Origin: Siphonodentalium dalli
Lineage: Eukaryota > Mollusca > Scaphopoda > Gadilida > Siphonodentaliidae
Assembly (NCBI GenBank): GCA_032622095.1
Contig: CP136063.1
Coordinates: 177,051,956-177,115,955 of the forward strand
Length of the DNA: 64,000 bases
Direction of reading: 5' to 3'
Shown: positions 34,830-45,517 of the stretch, one piece after another
Numbering within the stretch: the first letter of the stretch is position 1
Layout of the letters: each line of letters starts with the position of its first letter
Made by a program: the position numbers and the translations under genes
The notes under the pieces: model-generated
Seen by the model: the letters and a program-made list of their open reading frames with translations, nothing else
The model's database searches: none
What the model was told of the DNA's origin: nothing

Positions 34830-35740
34830 TAGGTGCTATTCTCTGTATGTAGTACTACCGTTTACCTAGTCTGTGGACCCGACTATTCTAACAGCTAGTC
34901 ACTCACGATTATATTGGTCAGGTTCACAGACTACCATTTACCGAACTGATACGACCAATTTCAGTTGTCTTTGTAGGTTTTTAAAGAGTTATCTATCCTG
35001 GAAACGTTCGCGCTAACCTATACTAAATAACCGTCTACGCCTTTCCGTGCACATTTTGTTTAATGTAAATATATTTATTCCTTGCAGTCTTATCTCATCG
35101 TTGATATTTCTATTGTTTAAAAATGCACATAATGGGAACTATTAAATAAAACCACAGCAGACAGTTATCTCATAGGTTTAGCGCATTTCCCGAGGAACAG
35201 GAAGATTCGGTCGTGGGAAGATTCAGCTCGGTATTTTTTGGTCGCGGGAAGATTCGGCTGGGAAGATTCGCCTAGTCTATTAATCTAGTGCAGGGATATT
35301 GGCTTGTTGACAGCATGGTCTTTGTCTTATTGAAAGAACATTTAGTTGTAACAATAACAACCAATTCAAGTGATAATGGGATCAAGGGTCTTGATTAACT
35401 AAGTTGTAGTAATAACACACTTTATTTGACGAATAATATAATAAACATTATGAAGCATATTTACACAAGCTGATAGAAGGTGTAACGACAATACAAAGTT
35501 ACAAACATATCATTATTGAAATATATAACTAACGAAATTGACATTTATTCTTTATTTGAAAACACATAATTAAACATTAAAATCATGGATAGCATCTATA
35601 GAAACAATCACAAACCCTTACTTTATTATGAGATATTAAAAATCATTTAAAATCATAACATTATGCTTGTCGATTCTGTATATCTTGGTTAGTACCTCGT
35701 GAAGGAATTCTGACGAAATTGTCATTGTGAAGTTCCATTT
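34830..35740. other. Non-coding stretch
   Basis: No gene seen. A GGGAAGATTCGGC micro-repeat lies at 35190-35272 (four imperfect copies). The segment from TGTATGTAGTACTACCG (34845) could be an LTR remnant, but no second copy or primer site was found. Confidence 0.35.
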
Positions 35741-37035
35741 TTATGTTTACCCATACCATGTATGGTAAACATAGTGTCGTTGTCCGGATTGACCACTCGT
35801 CGTTCGTCCGTCCGTCCGTCCGTCTGTCGAGCCGTCCGTCCGTCCGTAGACACTTCACGTGTAATGCGATAACAAAAACATTTTCTATCCAATCAGAAGC
35901 AAATTTTGTATATGGGTATATCAACCCAAAATACAGATCGAGTACGAATTTGGGTTTGATCCGAGTTTTTGTTACAGAGTTATGGCCCTTTTTCTACTTA
36001 AAATTCACACATTCTGCCATAACTCAAACATTTTTTATCTGATTGGAACCAAATATGGTATGTGAGTTTCACAGCCCAAAATACAGATCTAGTTCGAATA
36101 TGGGTTTGATCCGATTTATTTTAAAGGAGTTATGACCCTTTTTCGAAGAAAAAAAAATGAAAAAAAAATTGATTTAAAAAAATAAATATTTTTAACTTTT
36201 ATAATAATAATAATAAAAATGTCATTGACATTGTCAATTTGTTTTCATTTAGATATTGATGATTATGATACAAGTTGATAAAAAGATTTCCAATGTGTCC
36301 CTTTAATTTTTTTAAATAATTAAAAACAATTATAACCATTATAACTCTGCCAAGGGTACCCCGAATCACCACACCAAATTTGATTAAATCAGTCATTTGG
36401 ACTACTTACTAGTAGCTATTGATAAAGCTATATTATTTTCTGATGTCTCTTATGCCAATGTGCAAATAATCTGATAAAGAAGCCTGTGGTATCTAATTTA
36501 AAATAAAGATTCAACAATAAACATCACATGATATTAACAGTAGACTTGGACATCTGTGCTGCAGAGTTATATCTTCAGATGGTCTGATATCATAATTGTT
36601 ATTGGTTTAATAGAGGTCAGTGTTCAACATAAACAATTCCTGTGATTTTTTGACAGCTGTGCTATATAATTGATATTAATGGGTCAGTGGTGAGGTTGCT
36701 TATCTGTATACTAGTGCTAGGACACATTATTATTGTAAACTTAAATTGGACTCTCTTAACCCAAGTATTCCATGTCCAGGGCACACCTACACATTTAACC
36801 CACGGACTTGCTGGCTGTGGCGGTTTAGCATTACAGATCCTGTACCAGTGCATTCTCTTATATAAATGCCAGTGACCCATAAATTCCAATAATTTGTGTT
36901 ATGTACATTTGTCTATAATAGTACATAACAGTATACTCTATAATTCAACACCAAAACTCTCATTTATCCGATCATATTAAATTTTTATCGCCAAGGGATG
37001 GGTTAACATCTGCCGATCGTGATCGGCCTCTCGTT
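35741..37035 (+). repeat. Dispersed GTCC-header repeat, copy 1
   Basis: Starts TTATGTTTACCCATACCATG, has a CGTCCGTCCGTCC run (35806-35852) and two tandem ATACAGATC(G/T)AGT(A/T)CGAAT..GGGTTTGATCCGA units of about 125 bp. It ends GGGATGGGTTAACATCTGCC then GATCGTGATCGGCCTC. It aligns along its length with 62216-63399. It also contains the half-palindrome CAGTGCATTCTCTTATATAA found doubled at 40893-41127. Confidence 0.75.
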
Positions 37036-37039
37036 GTTC

Positions 37040-37860
37040 AAATGACGATGTATAATGAGCGTCTCTTATCATTTATTTTTATTTATGTGATAAGACATGA
37101 ATAAAGAGCGTTTCTTAATATAGTTTTTGTGATCCATTAAAAATGTATTTACCTTCTATGTGGTTGTTCGTTCGAACATTGTTCAAATATATACCATTCG
37201 GAGACACATAAAAACAAAGAGCGATCATATCACAGTGATCGATCAGCATCTGAGGGACGATTCTGTATACTCCATCACAAGTTATACAAACACACTTAGT
37301 GCCAACGTGAACTGAGTGTGAAAAACTGGATGCCCGATCAAACAGTCTTTTATAATTATAATTTTACGCCTTGCATGCTTATTAATAGTAATTTCTTATA
37401 TAGTGCTCGCACTTGATATTTTGATTTACCACTAATGTGCAAGTAATAACAATATATCCATGTTAAAACTATTATAAATATATGTCCACATATCTCATAA
37501 AAGATACTATTAAACACACAATAATCACATAAAATATGTCCCAAAAAAACATGCACAAAACATTATAAATTGGTTCTCAGTTTGATTTTCGTAAAAGCAG
37601 CTGATTCGCTTAGAATGCTATAAATTGATTCTCCCAAATTCTTAAGGATTTTAAGGCCTGCCTGATCTGTTTGCTCGCTTCTCTGATCACTTCTGCATGG
37701 ACTAAAATTAATAGTATAAATCTCAGCCTTGTTGGGAAACATCAGGTGCTTGTCCTCAGCCTCTGGTTACTAATCATGGTGTTTTGAAATATAATATAAA
37801 TGTCCTGGAAAGAGTGCGAAGTTTTAGTATTGTATCTGCAAAATGACTGTTTATACTAGT
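37040..37860. other. Intronic stretch, nothing recognised
   Basis: AT-rich with AATAAAGAGCGTTTC (37090) and CAAAGAGCG (37219) motifs of the kind seen at 6193, 8335 and 19638. No exon-like frame. Confidence 0.35.
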
Positions 37861-37875
37861 TTGTTGAATTTATAA

Positions 37876-38015
37876 TTTCTGATGGTCCCCATATCATCAG
37901 ATTCGAACAACAACAACATTTCTTGAAATGCAGCTTCAGTTATCAGAATCGAATAGTTGCCAAAAAATAATGCAAACCACTGTCATCCATACTATAGTAT
38001 AAAATTATGCAAAAA
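37876..38015 (+). repeat. Fragment of the AGGTACTCAACCCG MITE family
   Basis: GTCCCCATATCATCAGATTC, CGAACAACAACAACATTTCT and TTATCAGAATCGA match the interior of 40323-40711 in inverse orientation and of 24880-25225. Both termini are missing. Confidence 0.55.
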
Positions 38016-38272
38016 GTGTTAGGCCAAAATGAATAATATTCATGTTTCCACTATCCTGCCCTTGTGGTCCCAAAACCTGCCGACCCAATTCCATTTTATT
38101 GATTTTGAGAAAAGATAATGAATCACATTCCGCCCGCCCACCCATCCAATATCCCGCCCGCCCACCCATCCAATATCTGTAAAACACTGTACCCGTTAAC
38201 ATTTTCATTTTATTTTTTATTTGTTTTATTTGTCGATGGTTGTGAAATTGAAAGTAACTTAGCCAAAACGGT

Positions 38273-39300
38273 ATGAATTATCATTCTTTGGCAGTGGCTG
38301 ATAAAGCCCTAAAAGCAATTATGGACTTCATCATATCTAATATAGAATTTGCCACTCAACTTTTTGATACACTTATAAGACCCATTTTTGTCTATGGATC
38401 TGAAATATGGTTTAGTGATTTTACAGAGAAAGCATTAATCAAAGATACAACCCCTTTTGAAAAGTTGAACACAAGATCTGCAAATACACTTTAGGTGTAC
38501 ACCAAAAAGCTTCTAATTTAGCCAGTCGATATGAACTAGGAAGGTCACCTATAAATATTTTCATTTCCAGGTTAACACTTTAGTATTATAAATGCCTAAA
38601 AATGCTTCCATCAAACTGTTTTCTTAAGGAGGTCTATGATCTTGACCAAGAACTTTTCTTGGGAGGCCACAAATCATGGTTCTCAGCTGTTAACAACATT
38701 ATCAAAATATTTGAAATAGATAACACCAATACGTTGAATAGCAATAGCTTGGAAAAAAGAATTTATGACAATTATTTGAAATCCACTCAGAATTTTTTTA
38801 AGAATATCGCCAGCAAAGACCTCAGACAATAAGATTCAATTATTTGGAAAAATATATTCTAATTTTGATTGCCGGAACTACTTAAAATATGGCATTTCCA
38901 AAGCACAAACAAGGTTATTAATTAACATCATTCAGAATAAGCACACACACATTGGCAATAGAAAGAGACCGATACAAACAACCTAAACCTGATAGAAAAG
39001 ACATAAAATGCATTGCATGTGATATATTCTAGATGCAGAACACTTTTTTCTACCCTGCATAAAATATGTTCAACAACATGATGTTTTATTGAACAAACTA
39101 ATCACTAAACTAATCCTGCCCCTATTGCACAAGATTCGTCTGAATCTTCTAAGATTCTAGAACAAATTCGGAACCCAACAAACCCTAGCGATACTAGATA
39201 TATCTGTGATTACATTAAATCTGATTACGGCGGTAGTCACATTATGTTGCGATGCAATTCCCGTTTTTTGGATGTTTTGTGAGCATGCTTTACACAGTTA
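38273..39300 (+). pseudogene. Decayed non-LTR retrotransposon, RT C-terminal part
   Basis: Plus strand: ADKALKAIMDFI, FATQLFDTLIRPIFVYGSEI (thumb region), then in shifted frames KICKYTLGVHQKASNLASRY and LKEVYDLDQELFLGGHKSWF, YLKYGISKAQTRLLINI, and a damaged zinc knuckle (CIACD.., AEHFFLPC) near 39020-39060. Several stops and frameshifts. The palm domain is absent. Confidence 0.75.
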
Positions 39301-40320
39301 ATGCTAATGACTTATTGAATTAAATTAATGACTGCAACAAATAGAAAATGGAAGATGATTTTGCATATTTGTGCATGGAATTTTTCCAGTTGGCACGAAA
39401 ATAAAACCGGATGCGGACTAATTTTACAAAATGAATAAAATGAAAACCGTTGGGAGCTCCGAAATAGGGGCGGGCGGGTCACTTGAAACACAGGTCTTTT
39501 TTTTTTGGCCTTGTGTGCAGAATCAACCTAGAACTGCAAGGTAAACTTAAAAAAACTCATTTAAAATAAACTCAGTAGTACAGTAAACCATAAGTCACAT
39601 ATTTCCAAGCTATATGCTTCGATGTTGATGGTGTGTTGGGGATTACCCATCCATTGTTTTATACCAGTCACTTTACATGTTATATTTTCAGTTTTTGTGT
39701 TTAAATTGTTTGGCTGACACCATTGTAATGGTTTGCTATAAATAAAATCATAAATCAGTTGGAAAAGGCAATCAGCAATCCTCAGTGATATCCGTAGTGC
39801 TGAGTCACCAGAAGCACATGTTTTTTTAAGCGATGGCAGGCAATTTAAACACCCTTCGATGTTGTTAATGATTTATATGGTGAGGGTGATTTCTTGTCCA
39901 GGAAGTATATGGTCAACTTCGCGGCAACCAACTCAAATCTGCTCTTGGGGCAGTTGACACTTGTGCCCATTCTGGTAGTTCTGGTGGGGAGACCAGGGTG
40001 TCACTCAAAAAGCACTGTGTTTCCTATATGCACATAATGTTCAAATGCTGGCTTAACACCTGTTGTTGCAAAGCCACTATAGTTTTGACAACGTAACTTT
40101 GACCCAAGATAACACCAGTTCTATTATTAATAAAACTGTCAACATGCTTTGCGTGTTATATATTTTGTGTTCAAGCACCAATTTTGGTCATATAAAGGGG
40201 TTAAGATCTCATCCGGGGTGTTGTTAATGCAAAATAAAATGGAAAAATAAAATGAAATGAAAAGGGTACCGCCCAGCCCTAATTGTGTTGGGTCCATTAG
40301 GGGAAATGCACATATTAATT
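39300..40320. other. Intronic stretch, no gene recognised
   Basis: No motif found. A plus-strand frame around 39870-40030 is open for about 50 codons without recognisable features. Confidence 0.35.
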
Positions 40321-40322
40321 AA

Positions 40323-40711
40323 AGATGCATAATCCGAATTAACGCTCGCAAATTACTATGTCCTTGGCTTCGGGGGTAAAAATATTTTATTTGAGTCGAT
40401 GTTTGAAATCTATTATTTTTCACCACTGATAATTTTAAGTGGCCCAGTAAACAGTCATTGAGAAGACTGTATCTGACCAAATTGTGGATGAAGATGGATA
40501 ACTCTAAAATCAAGTGGCTTTTTTGTGTCAGATATTTGACAAACCATCAAAAAAAAATTGATCAAAATTTTGATAAATAACAGGTTTTGGGAAATTTTAT
40601 ACTATAGCATAATTTTTGGGCAATTACTCGATTCTGATAACTGATGCAGCATTTAAAAAAATGTTGTTGTTTGAATCTGATATGGGGACCATCGAATCGG
40701 ATTGAGTACCT
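40323..40711 (-). mobile_element. MITE, TTAA target site, TIR AGGTACTCAATCCG (copy C)
   Basis: Reverse orientation: right end CGGATTGAGTACCT followed by TTAA (40712-40715), left end AGATGCATAATCCG preceded by TTAA (40319-40322). The interior GGCTTCGGGGGTAAAAATAT matches copy A at 7410-7430. Confidence 0.78.
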
Positions 40712-40892
40712 TTAATCATTTTGGCCTTATGTCAATATATATAGTAAATTGGCTCACTGGCGGCCGACGAAATTGCAGAATTCTGCCATAATCCTCAAGT
40801 AGCATATTGTAAGAAGCTACCATGTCATTAGAGTTCACAAAAGCAGAATATGGTAATCTTAAAACAACTGTGTTAACCCTTTACCCAACAGA

Positions 40893-41127
40893 AGGGCCCT
40901 GTGCCAATGCATTCTCTTATATATGCGAGTCGACCATAGGTCGCCTCGCATATATAAGAGAATGCATTGGCTTAACACATTAAAAATTATAAAATTGTTA
41001 AAGAATGTAAGAAAAATGGTAAAAAGTGTTAAAAAAAAGATTTTTTTTAGGCCAATGCATTCTCTTATATATGCGAGGCGACCTATGGTCGACTCGCACA
41101 TATAAGAGAATGCATTGGCACAGGGCA
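40893..41127. repeat. Palindrome of palindromes
   Basis: Two arms of about 75 bp (40899-40972 and 41053-41122), each itself a palindrome of GCCAATGCATTCTCTTATAT then ATGCGAG with a GTCGACCATAGGTCG centre. The two arms are inverse to each other around a 75-bp AT-rich spacer. Half-copies occur at 36848-36868 and 63203-63226. Non-coding. Confidence 0.9.
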
Positions 41128-41514
41128 TAACTGTAACTATCACAATGTGGTCAAGGAGCCGGTTCCAATGATATCCATATTTGTATGGTTCTATTGAGAC
41201 AGACCGAAGATATTTTAGGCTGTTGAAGCTTTATTTGGCCGGTTTTGGCCGTTTTGTTGGGTAAGGGGTTAAATATTGTGAGGCAGGGAGCTGTTGTGAT
41301 ATGGTACCAGTATATAATTTTATAGAAAAAATTAGGTCCCAATATCTGACTCGCCAAATTTAATTAGGCAAATGATTAAATTGTATTATTTTGCATTGTG
41401 ACTTCCCGAAATTGATAAATGTAGGGGTCCAAATAAGCATCGTAGGGGTGTGATTATTTTGACAAAAATAATAAAAATCGGGGTACATTTATTTGGATCC
41501 AGAGAGTACATGTA

Positions 41515-41727
41515 CAGTAATGCCCTAATTAATCGACTCCATAACCACAGCATAATTATGGGTAACTTTTCAGGATTTAGTCGGAAATATGGCTTGTTAC
41601 TATTCATTGGAAAGCTCTCCCCGAGAGCTTTCCGTTGAATGGCATCAAGCGATATTTCCGACTAAATCATGAAAAGTTACCCATAATTCTGCTGTGGTTA
41701 TGGAGTCGATTAATTAGGGCATTACTG
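41515..41727. mobile_element. Palindromic MITE, TA target site (copy 1)
   Basis: CAGTAATGCCCTAATTAATC at the left and its inverse at the right, flanked by TA. Nearly the whole 213 bp is a hairpin through ACCACAGCA..AATTATGGGTAA. TA duplication fits Tc1/mariner-type. It lies 56 bases upstream of MRPS14 exon 2. Confidence 0.85.
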
Positions 41728-41783
41728 TAGCTATATCCCTGAATAAGAGACTGTATACATGTACATGTACTTGATTATTTCAG

Positions 41784-41975
41784 AATTCAAGATATGCATT
41801 GTTGAGTGCGAGCAATGAGCTTATATTTGGAGCACAACCAGTCAGAGGATTGAAGTATCCGAATTGGGTCACATTACGTGACCTCAAGAGGAGGAAAACT
41901 GTTGAAGAAAATTACGCGGATCGATTGAGACTTTCTGCTCTCAAATCAAACAACATCCTGCCCTTGGAATTGAAG
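41784..41975 (+). CDS. MRPS14: MRPS14 exon 2 (mitoribosomal protein uS14m)
   Basis: uS14m is a small-subunit protein of the mitochondrial ribosome, a member of the universal S14 family that binds the head of the 16S-type rRNA. The exon follows an acceptor TTGATTATTTCAG and ends at a donor AAG/GTATTT, phase 0 at both ends, 64 codons. The peptide YPNWVTLRDLKRRKTVEENY, then ADRLRLSALKSNNILPLEL, matches the conserved first half of animal MRPS14 (W-x-x-RD-x-KRRK followed by R-L-x-x-L-x-x-N-x-ILP). It has no internal ATG start and depends on an upstream exon, probably 16210-16263. Tc1-type MITEs flank it on both sides (41515-41727 and 42001-42147). Confidence 0.9.
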
Positions 41976-42000
41976 GTATTTTCAGTCTTGATTGCATGTA

Positions 42001-42147
42001 CAGTAATTCCCTAAATAATCGACTCCTTAACCACAGCAGAATTATGGGTAATTTTTCAGGATTTAGTCGGAAATATGGCTTGTTGCCATTCTTCGGAAAG
42101 CTCTCACTGAGATGTGGTTAAGGAGTCAATTATTTAGGGCATTACTG
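42001..42147. mobile_element. Palindromic MITE, TA target site (copy 2)
   Basis: CAGTAATTCCCTAAATAATC and its inverse, flanked by TA; shares the GGATTTAGTCGGAAATATGG interior with copy 1 but is internally shortened. It lies 25 bases downstream of MRPS14 exon 2. Confidence 0.85.
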
Positions 42148-42225
42148 TATCACTGCATATAATCACATGATCGGTGTCCAGGTCAGATACTTCCGGATTC
42201 ACTATAAACAGGCCTCAAAATAAAA

Positions 42226-42381
42226 CCTTGAAATAGTGTGTCTGTCGTTTGCAGAATGAGGTTCCCAGAGGGTGAATTTAGTGATGCTACCCCGCTGTGA
42301 ATTTGGTGATGCTAGCCCACTATGCGGGGTAGCATCACTAAATTCCCTCATTCTGCAAATGACAGACACCCTATTTCAAGG
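42226..42381. mobile_element. Small palindromic MITE (GCAGAATGAGG family)
   Basis: CTTGAAATAGTGTGTCTGTC, TTTGCAGAATGAGG and GTGAATTTAGTGATGCTA are mirrored on the right to CCTATTTCAAGG. It shares the GCAGAATGAGG..CAGAGGGTGAATTTAG terminus with the giant inverted repeat that follows and with 49317-49407. Confidence 0.8.
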
Positions 42382-44429
42382 CTTGCTCAAAATATGATTC
42401 TGGTCATTTGCAGAATGAAGCCCCCCAGAGGGTGAATTTAGTGACTCTACTAGTAGTAGAGCGGACAAACTCAAAAAGCTCACTAGAAGTAGGAGTTTAG
42501 TCCATCGGCACCACACACGGGCTTGTGATACATCATTTTGAAGGTTATGACATTCCGCATCGGATAGGACCCGGTGTGAAATATACAAATGATGCAAAAG
42601 ATGATTTTTAGCTGATTAAGTGCCAAAATTCAGCAAAAATCCCTGTTTTTGTAAAATTCGGCAAAATGAGAAATAAAAGTATAGAAACGCGAACATTTTG
42701 CGCTAAAATATTGTAGTCTATATACCTCTAGATATTTACTATGATAGTGGTACGATTTCTCTGATATTACGAAGATTTTTGTTAGATTTATTGTAAAAAT
42801 AGACAAAACAGCGCAATTTTTCATTTTTTTTGCCTCTCTTAATGGGCGATAGATCAATATTGTTTTGACCGGGGATATCGTATATAGTCTAGAAAAGTGC
42901 GTATATATATACCGCATACGACAGTATGGTGAATATGTCATCATAATTAACACGTGATGTGTTATGTAAGATTATTTCAACCCTCACCCCAAAATTTATC
43001 AAAAAGTCACCGTTTTAGGGAATTCGGCACAAATGAATACAAAAGCACAGGTATTCGGGATATGTTTGTGCTACGATATAGCAGATTACACACTTATAAA
43101 TACAAAGTAATGAAATGCCATGATTTTGGTGATAAATGTGAAAATTTCTTAAATTTACATGGAAAATAGACAAATATCATTCATTTTCAGTTGTTTCGCC
43201 CCTCTTAATAGGCGATTATTCAGTATTGCATTGAATGGAAATCCTGTATAGAAAAATTGTGGAAATATATACTGCATATGATTGTAGGATAAGGATGTCA
43301 TTATTTGCCATAGATGCTATGTGGTGGTATATTGTGTCACCCCCACCCCAAAATTCAGAAGAAACAAAATCAGTTTTTAGAAATTTCGGTATGGCAGAAT
43401 ACAAAAGCACAACTCCGATTATTTTATGCTATTATCTTGAAGTCTACCCACTTCGATATATACATTATGATAACGCCATGGTATAATTTACATATGGCAA
43501 CATATCGGAGTTTTCTGATGAAAGTAGACCGAAAATCGTGAAATATAAACTTGTTTTCCCCCTCTATAATTATATAGATGTGTGATAATTCAATTCCATT
43601 TTGAACAATAACTCAGGACAAACTCTCAAGAGTTGACGATACACATAATGCATATGAATGTTTTCGGATTGTATCATCTTCTGTCACATTTGTTTGGTTA
43701 CGTTGTTGCAACCATCGCCCCAACAGTACAATACATTGCAAGATGAGACAAACACGGAATATTCCTATACACATTTATGCATTATACACATACATTATCA
43801 AGCTGAGGCGTTTGATAGTTACTTGAGTTGAAGAAATTACATCATTGTATATGTTTACTTCGCATAATATAGCTTCACAGTTGTATAAGATTATAGATAT
43901 TGGGAGGTTTGGTGTTTGTTAATAACCAGGTTCAGCCACAGTACATGCATGTAACTTGTAACATGTGTTGCCATTACCAACGGAATCACCTGACTCACAT
44001 GACCATTCCGCTTACACGTACACCATCAAACAACCGTTTAGACGTTTTGTGTCAAATGTGCAGCATTGCGAAATGTGTATCAGAGGGGTGTCCAATCTTT
44101 ATACCAATCGACGAACATGTGCTTAGTGAACTTTTGTTAAATTCTTCAGTAGCGGTGACCACGTCGTTACTTTTCCCAAATGGGTTGTTGGTACGAACTA
44201 CCATTATAGTAGTACTATACATATAATAATTACCTCTTCATGACATGTGGCAGGGTCATCTGGTCGTTGTGCTTGTCGCGTGCGGTTGATGTTTCTGACG
44301 ACGTTGGATGGTTTGGAACCACTTGACAGTGTAAACACGCTTTAGTATGTACTATAACGAATTATAACAAACGGCGAATATAAATGCAACATCAAAGTCA
44401 ATATTATATATGAAAAGTAAATCAAATAA

Positions 44430-44525
44430 GTGCCGAAACGTCCAAGTACCTGGGCCGAAACAACCAAGTGCCGAAACGTCTCGAAAACCAAGTGCCGAAA
44501 CGTCCAGGTGCCGAAACGTCCTGCA
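44430..44525 (+). repeat. GTGCCGAAACGTCCA tandem repeat
   Basis: Five imperfect copies of AA(G/C)TGCCGAAACGTC with variable spacers. On the minus strand the same sequence reads as repeated GRFGT/RHL-like codons, not taken as a gene. It lies in the spacer of the giant inverted repeat. Confidence 0.7.
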
Positions 44526-44629
44526 CCCGGTTGGATGATCCAGATATATATACGGCTCATTGTACAACAAGCACGACTGGGCTCTCTTGGTGAGAGCATA
44601 AGACATAAGAGCATAAGTTGAATTAGAGG

Positions 44630-45517
44630 CTTTGCCAAGTCTGAAAAACATAGGGCTAAACACTTTGCTAAGGCAGTAAATGAAGCAGACCCAACACAAA
44701 GCAAAAATTTAGAGTTTGAAGAACTAAAAAAGATAAGAGATGAACCGAAGCCCCAAACTGGTTCTAATTGGAAATCTCAAAATAGCTCACAACCGTCCGA
44801 GACATCACAGTCCATCTCTGAGATGAAGGAGATAAAACAAATACTGACTGATGTGAAGAGGTGTAAAGGGGAGATTAACAAAGAATGACAAACTTGGAGA
44901 ACCAAAACAAGGAGAAAAGGGATAACACAAATGAGTGGGACTGGAGGGATAGACAATGGATACATAATTATAATGATAATCCTGATTATAACACAAACGA
45001 ACACAAATAACGCACCAGATGCAGAACTTCTCACAATCCACGCGATATGTGCCATAATGCATATCGTGGTAGGGGAGACCAGCAGAACACAAGTGGACAT
45101 CGTAACTCCAACGAGTTTGTTAGATACAGCTCTTCTGAAGAGGGGGCTGTATTTAGATTGCAATCTGTATGGGCAGCCAGTGAGGTTTCTGATTGGTACT
45201 GGAGCAACAGTTTCCATGCTCTCAAGAAGAAGATAAATACCATATGTTACATAAATGATGTAGCACACGAGCTGCTGATCATTGAGTCCAACGAAACGAA
45301 TAAGGCATACCGAGTTGTATCATCTAACTCATCGGAAACTCTACCAGAGATAGTATCTTCTCGTCACTTGTCAGAGCACATCAACACAAATTCCCCAGAA
45401 GGAATTGGAACTATTGAAACTGATGATCACGAGCCCACTTATACCGCGATAAGCAGCACGGATCAGGCACCAGCTATGGTAGAGAACACAGATATTGGCA
45501 GAATATGCCATATGTGA
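44630..45517 (+). pseudogene. Ty3/Gypsy-like gag-protease fragment
   Basis: Plus strand, several frames. Gag-like: HRAKHFAKAVNEADPTQSKN and SISEMKEIKQILTDVKRCKG with a stop after INKE. A shifted frame gives GRGDQQNTSGHRNSNEFVRY (gag C-terminus). The frame 44931-45236 gives LYLDCNLYGQPVRFLIGTGA then TVSMLS, the flap-side start of a retroviral-type aspartic protease in which the catalytic Asp (expected DTG) reads GTG at 45195-45197. RT and integrase are absent. It lies in the spacer of the giant inverted repeat, so it was either captured by or inserted into that element. Confidence 0.6.

Noticed and set aside
34845-35290. Solo LTR of a Gypsy element
   Set aside because: Starts with TG but no matching CA end, target duplication or second copy could be identified.
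16264-41783. Exon 1 of MRPS14 at 40823 (ATG before GTAATC)
   Set aside because: Its donor phase (1) does not match the phase-0 start of exon 2, and the peptide lacks presequence character.
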